Positions 1-11,908 of a stretch of 64,000 bases of DNA are shown here, piece after piece. Both the position numbers and the translations under genes were made by a program. Every line of letters begins with the position of its first letter. The first letter of the stretch is position 1. The stretch lies in assembly GCA_964017195.1 (NCBI GenBank), contig OZ024891.1:10453182-10517181 (forward strand), written 5' to 3'. The notes under the pieces are model-generated. The model did not search any database and was not told the origin of the DNA. It worked only from the letters and a program-made list of their open reading frames with translations. The DNA comes from Siderastrea radians (taxonomy: Eukaryota; Cnidaria; Anthozoa; Scleractinia; Rhizangiidae).

Positions 1-621
1 GAGCTTGCGAAACTCTTCGGTAACTTCTTTTTCTATTCCCAATTCTTCTTCGATTGCTTCTTCCAATTCCTGGCGTCGTTTGATTATCTCTTCGTTGACA
101 GCTTGAAGTTCCTGATCTTGGCGTTCTAACTCTTCACGATTCTGTTGAATTTCCCATTCTAGCCGATCCCTTCGTAAACGCGCCTCCATTGCTGCTCTTT
201 CTTTCTCCTTTCGTCTCTGTGATGCTTCGCTATCGGCGACTGAGCTGGCACGCGATTTGACTTTCGCAAGTGACGCCAGCAGCGAGAGAGCAGGCATGGT
301 TTCGCGATCGATTTGTTCGACCAGATCGTCCGCTTCGTCGCTGACTTTCTCCGCCATGGTTTCATCTTGTTTTTGGCGATAGGCATTCTCCAAGCGGGTC
401 ATAACCTCTAGAGTGTTTTCCTGCTGTTCTTGAATTTTTTCTAACAGCGCTTTTATGTCGACTGATGAATCATCTTCGGTCAGGACGCTGGCGAGTTTGT
501 TCAATAGACGGGTCATCCGCGTTTTCGCCTTTCTCTTCTCTTGTTTGCAATCCCGAATGCTGGTGCTGCATTCATGGTTAACTGCTTCGGTCGCTTCCAA
601 ATCTTTCCCGTCCTGGGACAT
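1..621 (-). CDS. Partial coiled-coil ORF, possibly a retroelement gag-like N-terminal region
   Basis: An open frame runs without a stop from an ATG at 621 off the window edge: 207 codons, incomplete at the C-terminus. The frame is open further upstream to a stop near 752, so the true start may lie 5' of 621. The protein is highly charged. Its second half is a long Glu/Lys/Arg-rich heptad-like coiled coil (for example RRKEKERAAMEARLRRDRLE, then further E/Q/R-rich helix). A Ser-rich patch (KSRASSVADSEASQRR) precedes the coil. From memory this layout resembles the N-terminal region of BEL/Pao or related polyproteins in cnidarian genomes, but no zinc knuckle, protease or reverse transcriptase falls inside the window. 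The assignment is inference. It could equally be a host coiled-coil protein. Confidence 0.4.
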   Translation of the reverse strand, partial: MSQDGKDLEATEAVNHECSTSIRDCKQEKRKAKTRMTRLLNKLASVLTEDDSSVDIKALLEKIQEQQENTLEVMTRLENAYRQKQDETMAEKVSDEADDLVEQIDRETMPALSLLASLAKVKSRASSVADSEASQRRKEKERAAMEARLRRDRLEWEIQQNREELERQDQELQAVNEEIIKRRQELEEAIEEELGIEKEVTEEFRKL

Positions 622-752
622 TTCCACTTTCACAGACGCGTGGCGTCCAAGAGAGGAACGCCCCCAATTCCTCGATAATATTTTCTCGTAACTTTCGTCT
701 GTACATCCGGCTCTCGAAGGACCAAATGTTGTGGTCGGTTGACAACTTCACG

Positions 753-1005
753 GTAACGATTAGACAAACACGACAATTAACTTTAAACGTTCCAAACTTT
801 AATCCTTACGAGTCGATTGGGACGATATTACAAAACGATCTCGCCACGATACTATTTTCTAATCAAAGTGTTCAAAGTACAAAATGTCTCAAATGACAGG
901 TAATTAGTATTTAGCGGATAACGGGTAACGCAAACATGTCACGGTTACGTACGGTCACTAAAAATCTCTTCAACATACATAACACAGTGATTTAATCTCT
1001 GATTA
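753..1005. other. Non-coding flank
   Basis: AT-rich sequence between the coiled-coil ORF and a MITE. No coding potential or RNA gene recognised. Confidence 0.4.
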
Positions 1006-1732
1006 CCGTATTTTCTCGATTAAACGCCGGACCCCGAATAAACGCCGGGTTCAAATAAACGCCAGATCTACAGGGCCGAGTTTAAAATAAACGCCCCCGG
1101 CGTTTATTCGGGGTCCCGGCGTTTATCTGAGGTCCCGCCGTTTATTCGAGCTGGGTATGTTAAATCAGGATTATGTGCGGTGACTGCATGCTAGTTCTCT
1201 TTCTACCATTTTATTTGAATTTATACACTAATATTCAAACCAAACTACGTTTTACAAAGTACTTCTTACTAAAACAGATGAAACAAACGACGCATCAGGT
1301 TTCGTATCAATCTCTTTTAAATCATGGCAACTTTTCTGCGGGCTTGTACATCAAGCAAGGATCATCTCGAGGGTTCAAAATTGCTTGATCAGCGCGTTCG
1401 CTGTCGAGCACTTATCGATACACTTCCTCCGTGTTCATGCACGGAGAAACGTAAGGTTAAGAAGAGTTCAATCACTCTTTCTGTCAGTGATGTTTTTTAG
1501 ATAAATTAACTTACCAGATTCACTCAGATGAAGCAAAGTTGATGACATTGCTTCACATTTTTGAAACGTTTTTGTTGAAATTTGGTTCTTGGTTAAATAA
1601 ACTTCCAATACTGAAAAATCCATTTAATAAATAAACGCCAGGCCCCGAATAAACGCCGGGTTCGAATAAACGCCGGGTCTACGAGGCGGAATTTTAAATA
1701 AACGCCCCCGGCGTTTTATCGAGAAAATACGG
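1006..1732. mobile_element. MITE-like element with CCGTATTTTCTCGAT ends and TA target duplication
   Basis: The left end reads CCGTATTTTCTCGATTAAAC and the right end is its near-perfect inverse, ending ATCGAGAAAATACGG. TA lies on both sides, at 1004-1005 and 1733-1734. Inside both ends are short repeats built on AATAAACGCCGGG-like units. There is no transposase ORF. A TA target duplication with such inverted ends fits a Tc1/mariner-superfamily non-autonomous element. The 401-bp element at 5135-5535 starts with the related CCGTATTTAATCGATTAAG and carries similar GCGCCGC units, so the two are probably related families. Confidence 0.75.
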
Positions 1733-2469
1733 TATACAATAATCTATGCACAGATTCGTGTAAATGAATTAGAAATATTACAGTTTTTTGCATTTAGTGG
1801 CATCTACCCGTATAACTATGACTATTAATATAAATATTTTCAATGTAAAATGACTGCCATTGTATCGTGTAACAATCTTTTGCACGCATTTCAATCTAAG
1901 AGTATAACTTTGCAACAATTCCTCACCAGTGCACTTTTTTCCTGTGTATCCTGGGTGACAGTGGCCAGTCTTTGCAGTGACACTTGTCCGTTGTGATGTC
2001 GGTTATTGTCAGTACAGGACACCTGTGTTTTGTTTTTAAAACGTGATATGAGAGACGAGAATAGCGCAGAATTTTAACCACCTGTCCTTGGAATTTTAAT
2101 TTATTCCAGAGAGCTTTTGCTAGCAAATTCTGGCTTCTTAACCACTGTAATTCCCTCAATGTCGAACGCAGAACTCTCACAGTCAGGTGAGGGTTACTTT
2201 TATTCTTCTTCTTATTATTATTATTATTATAGCAATACAAGACGTATATATGCTACCATCCTAAAAAGCATGCACAGGGCGCGAACGTAGCCTATGCAGC
2301 TAATTTTCGAGGGAGAAAAAAAAACCTAACTTCTACTAAAATGAATAAAAAGCACTAATGCCGCTAAAATGTTCAAAGTCTCTTAACTACTAAAATGCCT
2401 CAAATAAATACAAGCCTAGAAACTTAAAATAATTCCTTTTAAAAATTGTCACGTTAAAATCTAAAAAAT

Positions 2470-2526
2470 ATCTTATTATTATTATTATAATTATTATTAT
2501 TATTATCATCATCATCATCATCATCA

Positions 2527-2558
<32 letters not shown>

Positions 2559-2560
2559 TA
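2470..2560. repeat. (TTA)n/(ATC)n microsatellite
   Basis: Runs of TTA and ATC trinucleotides in an intron of gene A. The right copy at about 34280-34365 differs in repeat number. ORFs spanning it give poly-Asn/Asp and are not real coding sequence. Confidence 0.8.
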
Positions 2561-4027
2561 TCATTATTCTCTTTACAATGACTGAATGGATTGTGGTGCG
2601 CCGATTGGCTTCTTGGACAAATGAAGATGACGCAACATGCTGGAGAACGCAAATACGTCTTGGCGGACGATAATTTGCCAAAAGTGTTATGCTCTCGGGT
2701 TCTTCAAATTTAAGTGACACGGCAATTCTGGAAACATTCAACGAGGAGACAATCGTTAATCCGTGAAAATTAAGTTTTAATCGATGGAACTTGCCTGAGA
2801 TCAACTCCAAGGCAAAAGGGAGATATTGTTTGTGGTAGTTTGATAGCGAAAGCTTCTGAATGGCGGGAATCAGTAGAGGGTTTTCACAGGGGGCCATCAG
2901 TTGGAAGTACAAAAAATGAAACTCGTTTGCATGAAAACCCAACTTCTTTCCCAAAGGAGAAATTATTAAGCCCTATTTGCCTGCAAGTGAAATTTCTTTG
3001 TCAAAACTTGACAGTGAAACGACTCGCAATGGCGCTACCCCTTGTTTTCACTTCTTTGCTTGTTTGTTTGCTTGTTTGATCGTTGTCGCGGATCGCAAAA
3101 ATTAAAGAGAAAAATGACCACATTATGTACCATGTCGCTGTGTGTGGGTCTTTGTATTCTGTCAATTTCGATTCATTTGTCTTTGCCGCTTATTGACCCA
3201 TAGTGAAAAAAAGAGAAAAGAAAACACCTGGGTCTACTTTTTGAAAACATTGGCAAAATATTTTTGAGTGAAATACACACTCTTTTGAGCCATAAGTAAC
3301 AGGTGGTAAAGCCATAAATATTTGGGGGTAAAAATGTATTTTTTCACATTTATTTAAAGTAAAAAAAAAGCGCAAACTTTTCACAAAAAATCGGAAAAGT
3401 GTTTAATTATAACATATTTTACATGTCTAGCATGAAAAGGTTTCAATTTAGCCGTTTTTTGAAAATTTCTAATTCTGGATACAATCCAAGCGAGTGAGTC
3501 GCATTTAGAAACTGCACCAGTACACTGTTTTCAGTAAACTGCGGTTCAAAAGGCCAAAAGTCAAGAATTAAGCATAAACGTTCTATTTGGCTTAGACCGT
3601 ACCTTTACAGAGCCACAGTAGTTAGATCCTATCTTCTGCTTGAAATCTTTTGGTTTCATCTGCCGGGTATTGTTGTTCAGTTCACAAATGCGGTTTGCAT
3701 TGGAGCCACTCGGATGAACATTAAAAGATTTGCAACTGTTGTTTCCAATGCACTTTAGTTGGCATTCAAACTCGTCAGCAACTGCACTCGTTTCCATCAC
3801 ATGGCCAACTAGGGCATGATCTGTTCAGATACAAGAAAGTGGAGCACGTTTATGGATCGATATTTATGTAGACGGTCTTTAAAGAGAGTAGATGGCATGG
3901 TCCACACTTACCGTATTGACTTTCAAAAACGCTTGCACAGTCCGAGTCAGAGTTAGCCACCACAAATAAAAGCAAAAGTAGGCTAAAACTGACCAGGAAG
4001 GCGAGGATGTTACGCCACGATCTGGCC

Positions 4028-4175
4028 CCAGTTGTTCAAAAGCTGGATAGCGCTATCCACCGGATAAATTACTATCCCATGGATAAGTGTTAGGGAAACC
4101 GATTGCGTTATCCACTGGATAGAGATTTATCCGGTGGATAGCGCTATCCAACTTTTGAACAACTGGGGCCTGGCC
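4028..4175. mobile_element. Palindromic MITE inserted in signal-peptide exon
   Basis: A 148-bp insertion, absent from the right copy, whose ends are inverted repeats: CCAGTTGTTCAAAAGCTGGA on the left and CTTTTGAACAACTGG on the right. Inner inverted TATCCACCGGATAAAT motifs follow. CTGGCC is found on both sides and is probably the target duplication, though the exact boundary is ambiguous by a few bases because GGCC belongs to both element and flank. Confidence 0.85.
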
Positions 4176-4180
4176 GCCAT

Positions 4181-5134
4181 CGCACGAATAAGAAACCAAG
4201 CGTGTAATTTCGTCTGTTGAAAACTATTTGATAGACTGGACCATGTTACTCTTGGACATCTAGTTACTCTTCCTGTGTAAACTTCCTGTGTAATTTTCTC
4301 TTCCTTTGTAATGAATGTCTGAATTAATTCCTGCTGATATGTATTGGTTAGCGTCCATTCTTTACATAATTAATAACCAAAAGATGTCTCATTCGGCTTA
4401 TTTCTTTCAGGAATTAAAACAAACTAAATTCAAAAAGGTAAGGTAACCTTAGCATGTACGGTTTGCCGTTGGCCTCTCGATCCGGTCATAAAATAATGAG
4501 CGGTGAATCCTGTCTACGGTGCAAATGTTATTTTCAAAGTAAATTAAAGGAAAGAGACTGTAGCTAAACTGAATATTTATCGCGTAGTATTTATTTCCTA
4601 GTAGGAGAAACTAGCATATTAATATTTAACCCATACATCGCTGTGACTGTTTAAAATGCCTTGAAAATTAATTAAAGGAGAAGTCATAACCAGAACCTGG
4701 TCACGAAAAGCATAAAAAGCTGAAAAATTTTAACTTGGCGGTATCTATGTATGTATTTAGATACAAAAAAAGCTATGGTCCTGACACTCGAACAGTTAAA
4801 AAAACGAGCTTGCTGTCGATCAAATTACCTTTTTACTCTTTTGAAAATTCTTAACTGTTCCAAGCCCTCTTGAGTATAGAACTACATTTTTAGGATTCCC
4901 GCATGACATGATCAGTAAAACAAAGTTCTCAGATAACTAAGAGCATGCTGGAGGGCTGCTCTAACTTGCCCATTAAGTCTTGTTTAGTCTAATTTCTTTA
5001 TTCAATAATAGACCACGGCATTTTCATTTTCACTCACTTTGAATAGCGTTCAATTTTGCAAAATATTCTTAGACGTATATATCTCACGCTATGAAACAGA
5101 GGAAAGGACGAGTTGAAAGTCTTTCGCTGGGGTA
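4181..5134. other. Upstream (promoter-side) region of left gene A
   Basis: Non-coding sequence that aligns to the regions upstream of the other PAN-gene starts (14213 on, 35840 on, 45978 on). All four copies share a TTTGCC(G/A)TTGGCCTCTCGATCCG block. It probably holds the promoter, but I cannot point to a specific site. Confidence 0.4.
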
Positions 5135-5535
5135 CCGTATTTAATCGATTAAGCACCGCCCCCGATTAAGGGCCGCCCTCAATTAAGCGCCGCATATGAG
5201 AGCAAAAATATTAAAGAGTGCCGCCCTCGAATAAACGCCGCATTCATTCACAACAAGGCGGCGCCTAATCGGACTTAATCAGTGTTGAAGGAGCCAAACT
5301 AATGAACAAGTACGGTAGAAGTCAATCTGAACCAGCCTCCGAAATTTATTCTCCTGTATTATCATGTTTTTCAGTTGGAATTGGGTATATTTCATTACTT
5401 TTTCTTTGTTAACATTTGCTTGTTATCGTTTACAAATATTATGATTTTTTAAAGAGCACCGCATTCGAATAAGCGCCGCATCTGAAACACTTAAAACTTT
5501 AAAGAACGCCGCGGCGCTTACTCGAGTAAATACGG
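5135..5535. mobile_element. MITE with CCGTATTTA ends and TA target duplication
   Basis: The left end is CCGTATTTAATCGATTAAG and the right end is CTCGAGTAAATACGG. TA flanks it at 5133-5134 and 5536-5537. The paralogous sub-units 2 read straight through (GGGGTAACGTAGAAGC near 14826), giving the empty site. It is present in both copies of sub-unit 1, so insertion predates the large duplication. The interior carries GCGCCGC-type repeats and no ORF of note. Confidence 0.85.
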
Positions 5536-5537
5536 TA

Positions 5538-7563
5538 GCTTAGAAGCAAAGTACAACCAATAAACAGCAAAAGCAACAATCGGCAGCCAAAGTGACAAAT
5601 TTTGATTCTACCCTAGTCAAAAATTGACAAATATATTTGGTGTATCGTGTGTTATTATCTTCCTTTGGGGTATGCTCGAAGTAACCTGCGTGAGATGGGA
5701 TGGCGCTTTGAACTTTTAGAGCGCGATTATGGTTCGGGACTAAAACACTGGGGTTGGGTGGTAGGAAGCGGGACGACATTTCCTGCGTAGGTGTACTTAT
5801 GCTAGAAATCCAGAAAGTATTGAAATATATGTTGGAAAATGCTAGCTGGCTTAAAACAAACAAACAAACAGACACTGCTCGTCCAGTGCATTCACATCAC
5901 ACAACAGAGGGATTCATGACTTCCTTTCTACCCAACCCAAGGGATCCCCAGATAGCACGAGAGTCAGGATTGTAAAACCTCCAAAAATGTTTGTATTAAT
6001 TAGTTGAAAGCGTAATGGAGCAGGTAACATTGCATTATTAATAACTGTTGATTCTTAGTAATAATTATTCATAGAATTAGGGGTGGGGGCAGGTGGAAAT
6101 GTGAGTAGCCCGTGGGTATTTACCACGCCGGGAAGTTGCAAGGTAAATAAAGACCACTGTTCAACGGCACTGCGATGAGTAATTATTCGAGTGTATATCA
6201 TACAAGTAATTCGTCATCCCTCGAAAATAATTTTGTTTTCTAATGAACTGGCAAAAACTCGCCTGAGGCGACTGCTGCTTCGCTCGGAGGTGAATAGCAA
6301 CGCGATCACGAGTTTGAGTAGCCAATCAGAGGGCGCGAAAAACATTTTTCAATACCATGGTAAACAAATGTTATTAATATTTTTTTTCAATTAAAACACA
6401 TCAGCAACGATTTGCAATAATTGATAACATCGTTTCTGTGACGTAAATGATATAAATAATTTAATGGCATTTACGTCCTTTCGAAGTATACAATTCTGAA
6501 AAAAAAAAGAGGGAAATGTAAGTCGAAGAGGGTTTATTTCACCAGTTGAGGTGTCTAAAAATTAAATGATATTTCTTCCGGTCTTCCTCGCAAACTTTCG
6601 AAAATCTTGTTACGGTTCGGACGTTTTGGTAAAATAATCCGACACAATCGTATGAACACAATCGACGATAAATTTCACATATCCGACTGCTTATGTAAGT
6701 ATTGCTTAGTATCACAATTTTTAGTAATTTTGAATGTCTTAGCTTTGAGGTGGCTCAACTTGATTTTTTTAGTGGTGCACCTAGCTCAATTTGAATGGCT
6801 GCTACTTCATTGGAAAAAGTCGGATGTACTTGCTACTTAACTCATTTACTAGGAAATGGACGTACTTTTCAAAATCGTAGCTTTGATTGACATCGGGGTT
6901 ACCATAGCAACACAATAATGACGTCACAAAATTAACATAACACCACTTTTCTCGACCTCTAGACCCAAACTTTTGAAACGACGTGTCATCTTGGTAGACC
7001 ACACTTAGGTCTATAAGACTGGAAAGTTTAACATTTCTATGAGAGCGTTTTTGAAAAAACCCGAGTTAATTATTTTCCTTGAAAAAAATTAAAGATTCAC
7101 CTCCATTGTTATTTGTGAAGGCCAAAAATCGTCGCCCTTGCCGATTTTTCGCAATTTTCACAAAACGCGGACTAAGAACTGAGAAAAATCGCAAATGAAC
7201 GCCAAAAATCGTCGACCTTGCGATTTTTGCGATTTTTCGCAGGCACACGAAAAATCGCAAATTTCGCAGCTGCATGCAAACCTGGTCATAGGTGTGTTCC
7301 TCCATACAACTGCCTTCCGCAGCTTCAGATAAAATGATTTTAATATGTATTGCACCGGTGCTTGGAATTGCTTCTAACTGTAACAAGAATAGCCAGAGCA
7401 GTCTCAGAAAAGATGCGCTCTTAGTATATTGTAACTGCTGCTGCAGTTGTTGTTGTTATGTTTTTTTTTTCATTTTTTTTTCTTTTTAGCTTTGAAACTC
7501 CCCAGAAAATTAACAAACAAATTAGACTGAGACCGTTAAAACTATAGTCGCAAAATAGTTTAG
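5538..7563. other. Non-coding, repeat-rich interval
   Basis: Contains a shared sub-unit block around 6180-6420 (ACTCGCCTGAGGCGACTGCT palindrome-like core), a 900-bp deletion scar near 6563, and a tract at 7110-7265 with repeated AAAAATCG / CGATTTTT units. Small ORFs here are not conserved in frame between copies. No gene recognised. Confidence 0.4.
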
Positions 7564-8502
7564 CCCTTTGCATGCCAGCTACGCATATATGCGTGGTTAT
7601 ATACAGGACCCCTTCCGGCGGCCCTGGAAAAAAGATCTTAGGGCTTGGGTACTACTATCACATTTAATTGTGATTTACATGAAGTAGTTTCTTAGTTTTA
7701 TCAACATTTGCTCGATTTGCCTTGTATTTGGACGCGTTTTGAGAGATTTTTTCGACTGTAATGATCTTTGACGTGGCGATTTAAAAATGGCGGCTCTAAC
7801 AAATGCTTCTTCGTCAGATTGTCACTCTGGAAACGATCAAAACGATGCAAAACTTTGCTTTGTTGAAGATGATGACTTGTTGGCGAAGGTGACTTGTAAT
7901 TCCATAGAGCATTTATATCTCATCGAGGCTGTAAAGAAGTAGTTTTACTTGGATGTATCAGAATCCAGTCAAGAGGATTCAAATTAAGAGTCAATGATGA
8001 GGAAACAGCTGTGGAAATTGTTTTTGTGGATTTAGAATGGTCCAGAGAGGTCAAACACAACCTGGACACTGATTTAAGTGAACCTTACCGAAGAAATGTC
8101 AACAATAGAGAGCTAAATCTGTTTGGATTTCTTCACTCTCATTATTATGCAAGAGGTATGGCAGTTCGTTTCTCCTAAAAAAAGATTGATTTCTCTATTA
8201 TTGTTTAATTTCCCTTCAAAGATTAATTGAAAATAGTTGTATTTGTAGTAAGAAGCCAAAAATTATATATTTTTTTTCTTGTTCAGAGCTTGCAGCAGTG
8301 GTTGCAACAGTGTAGCGTTAATAAAGTTTCGTTAAAAATTTGCATAATTATGCTAATTATGCGGCTCGTGACGTCATAATTTTGATAAATCCTATAATTT
8401 CCCTATTTGATATGAAAGTATATTTTATATACTTTCTAAACATGTATGGGTCTGTGGGGTTTTGTTGTAAATAACGAGCATGACAAGCATCTTTGCAAAG
8501 GG
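7564..8502. mobile_element. Decayed piggyBac-like element
   Basis: The left end is CCCTTTGCATGCC after TTAG (7560-7563). The right end is the inverse, GCATCTTTGCAAAGGG, followed by TTAA (8503-8506). CCC...GGG ends with a TTAA target are the hallmark of piggyBac elements; one flank has mutated to TTAG. Inside, an ATG at 7789 opens a short acidic reading frame (MAALTNASSSDCHSGNDQ...) that stops after about 50 codons. A second open stretch near 8009-8155 may be a further fragment. The right genomic copy (39787-40278) keeps only the right half. Family assignment is by ends only. Confidence 0.55.
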
Positions 8503-8506
8503 TTAA

Positions 8507-9139
8507 AAAGTTTAGTCTTTCAGTCTTTAAAAAGAAAAATGCTGTACCCATCCTGATCGACAAAATTTTCCGTCCCTGGGCCTCCAAAGATTAGGTAGTT
8601 ACGGTCACCTTGATAAACATTCATTGCTGACTAATAACATTCATAGATACGGTTTTACAGATCGGTGATATCATCCGAGTCTCGGGAGTTTTGAAACAGG
8701 AATGACATAGTAGTAAATGAAACAATATAGTAAATCGCTCACTGAAAACTAGCGTGATTTGTGCTCAACGTTTCTTTAGTGGCTACAATATCGCATAAAA
8801 GGCCACCGTTTATCGATTACATCAGCGATTTCTTATTGCTTTCGTTATTATTCGGGCGTATTAGGTACGGCAGTCTACGTAACTTAAAATTTTGAATGTG
8901 TCTAGTAAAGCCATATATACAATTTATCTTAAAGTTTGTATCTAATGATAATGTGCAAGTAAAAGCACCTCAAATCTCACCTTGCTTACGGACAACACCT
9001 AAAGACGTTTAAACATTCTTTTTCTAATTTAGCAGCTTTCTTTAGTCTTTAACTCAGAACGTACACAAACACAGGAAAACAACACTTGTACAGATTACGA
9101 GAGTCGTACTCTCGCAGTCCCCACCATCTAATATGATTC
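8507..9139. other. 3' flank of gene B, left copy
   Basis: Non-coding sequence downstream of the gene B stop. Probably contains the 3' UTR. No clear single polyadenylation site could be chosen. Confidence 0.35.
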
Positions 9140-11860
9140 CTAACGAACGAAGACTTTCCAGAAATCACCAGATGACACTCCAACTGTCTTATCATCGCAA
9201 TCCCATCTTGAATTATATACTCCAAGGATCCAGTGGTATGAGGCTTGTACAAAGGCAGCGTGATTGTAAAGTCTTTGCTCGCCATTAGGGTCAAAACGAT
9301 CTTCGCTCCATTTGCCAACTTTAAACACGCCATTCTGAATCCCCCACTGGTCGCAAGTCTGTGCTAGCCTCGAGTTGTCATTCTCCATTCTCACGAACGA
9401 GCCACACGAGGAAGGCATGTCATCCGTCTGACCACTGAAGTATTGGACGACAGCTTCCCCAGAGCTGTTAGCGGCCGTGGTCACGTGGAACGTACGTCCT
9501 TGTTGCTTGCTGCAGTGGAATCGCAGCTGAGTAAACGCCAGGTGAGTTCGTAGCTCATTCATGGCACTTTTTGTGACAACCATCCTCATGTTGTGGTAAT
9601 CGCTGATTCCACGAAGTGAAGTCACCACTGACAACTGAGGGGGAGTTGATGAACTGTCAATCACCACATTCAAAACAAGAAGCCACCCTCCTGAAACGAA
9701 GAGGATACAAAGCGTAGTCACATGACGAGGAGGGAAAATAACAAAACGCTTTTGTTGTAAGCGAATTTTACAGTGGCTTTGTAAAGATTTTCGTATTTTT
9801 CTGTGACAACTGAATGAATTGCGATTAACGGCATCAACGCCCCCTCCCCGGCTTCACCTCATCGCAAAGCACACTGCATGCTAACTTCTATTATTCAACT
9901 AGCCCGAGGGCGTGATAACTCAAGAAATGCATGAGAGATTTCTTCCTCCAGTGGCATTAGTAGCGGAAAATGCAAGACAGGGCTACTTTTGTAGCCCCTG
10001 AAGAAGGTTTGTTTTGCAAACCAAAATATCGGGCAATTTTTTGTTTCATACATTTTTTGGCTTTACGTATTTCGTCTTGTGTCTTCGTTTCTTTAACTGC
10101 CGTAAGGATCAGTCGTTCCGTATATTTTTTTACTAAAAAAGTGGGTGACTGTCTGATAACATTCATTGATACCAGAAGGTTAATATACACGGAGATTGGT
10201 GGAAGGCCGGGCTTAATTAAATACCCTACCCAAGCAAGACAAGTTACACAATTCAAGAAACTTTAAATAAATTGGAATAGAGCGGTTTTTAAAAGAGTGC
10301 CGTAGAACAAAAAAACAAAGCAATTACCCCGCTAACCACTCAAAACAAGAACAAAACATAAAATGAACCAATCAGAAATTGAAGCAAATACAAGTAATTA
10401 GCGTTACGCGGGGGAAAACGTGTGCAATCAAGTCACGATTGGTTTTGGTTTATCGTCTGATTGGTTGAGATTCGTGCAGGCTTTCTTAGCCAACCAGAGA
10501 GCGTTGTAAAGCAACACCAAAGCAAACACGTACAACATTACTTTCGACGCTCAATTGAAAACTGCTCTATGTTATCCACTGCATTATAGATTTGATGTGT
10601 TGAACGAAGTAACCAAAAGAAAAGGAGGCAAATCAGACAAATTCCACGAATGCACTAAGATAGAACGTTCCAGAACATACCTCCATCAGTTGTCATATCA
10701 CAATAGACTTTTAAAGGGTTTCCACTTCTCTTAGGGTCGATCCAGTACTCCCCGTTCTGTTTTGAGTTTGCAATATCCCGGATTTCCTTGCAAGAATGGG
10801 CAGGATGGTCTGGATGAGAACCTATCACAACTACAAGAAAAACAAGTAACAGAATGTTATTTATGCGAAGCAATGGCCCATACGATTAATGACTATTTCC
10901 TCCACATAATAATTTTCATCCCACGTTACTTAAGAAGTAACTTTTTATTACAACTTGTAAATAATAAATAACAACGAAAAATTTAAACTAAGCCATTCCT
11001 TGTTTCAGCTTGTTTGCAACATCAAGTCTTAATAATCGTCCTTTCTGAATTTTGTATGGTCGTATATTTTCTCTATTATGACAACATTATCATTTATTAT
11101 CATATTTGAATACACTCGCCCCGTTTTTGTGCTAGCTTTTTCAAGCTTTTCGCATGTTGTTCTTGGAACGTTATGTTGGATTTATGATTAAAAGACTCGG
11201 GCGTGAGATCAGTTACTCAATCGAATGTCACTCATATAATAGCACATAGTTAAAACAACGGAAGAATTAAATACCAGATAAATACCAATATAAAATAAGA
11301 GAGGATGAAGTAAGAGAGTGAATCCCGGTGCCCCATGATAATTATATGAAATTTATTATTAGTTCGCACCCATGTTGCGAAGGTTGTTTTTTTCTGTTGT
11401 TCCCGTGTCTACTATCTAAAATTACATGACGTCATTCTAACTGACTTATGGTGTCGTCCTTAAAATAGCCAGGCAGTATGACACAGAACCGAAAATAGAT
11501 TTCAAATAACTTTCATTGCAAGAGGCCCATGTACGGGAGATTCACTCTCTCCCTTCATCCTCTCTTGTACAAAAGTACAACTTTTAACAGAAATTTCTCA
11601 CCATTGCACTTTTTTCCTGTGTATCCTGGGTGACAGTGGCCAGTCTTTACGGTCGACACTTGTCTGTTGTGATGTCGGTTATTGTCAGTACAGGACACAT
11701 TGTAAAGCGTGATATGGGAGAAAGAAAAATAAAGCAGAATTTTAACAACTACTTGGAATTTCAATTTGTTCGGCAAAGGGCTTTTGCTAGCAAATTCTGA
11801 CTTTTGAACCACTGCAATTCCCTCAATGGTGTATAGAGTACTCTCACAGTCAGGTGAGAG

Positions 11861-11908
<48 letters not shown>

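Larger units (their letters stand above)
1927..4180 (-). pseudogene. Left gene A: signal peptide-PAN-EGF exons, disrupted
   Basis: Three exons are recognisable: signal-peptide exon 3912-4180 (interrupted), PAN/apple exon 3603-3820 (218 bp, encodes Cys-rich FECQLKCIGNNSCKSFNVHP), and EGF exon 1927-2022. Donors and acceptors are canonical. Two lesions are visible. A 148-bp MITE sits after the third codon of the signal peptide and brings in a stop. The EGF exon is 96 bp instead of the 97 bp seen in the other three copies, a one-base deletion that shifts the frame before the CHPGYTGKKC motif. No further exons of the gene are seen between 1 and 1926. The intact paralogue is at 33736-35839. I conclude that this copy cannot make the full secreted protein. 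Confidence 0.8.

Noticed and set aside
2454..2954. 166-codon frame with poly-Asn/Asp tail, also at 34264-34758
   Set aside because: It spans a trinucleotide microsatellite in the PAN-EGF intron, and the repeat part differs between copies; better explained as intron sequence.
5540..5875. 111-codon frame repeated near 37176-37529
   Set aside because: The frame is not kept in the sub-unit 2 paralogues and crosses a MITE end; it lies in the upstream region of gene A.
10655..10873. ATG at 10873 as an independent gene start with signal peptide
   Set aside because: The hydrophobic stretch is an intron polypyrimidine tract ending in CTTGTAG; the acceptor at 10830/10831 and phase 1 fit an internal exon of gene B.
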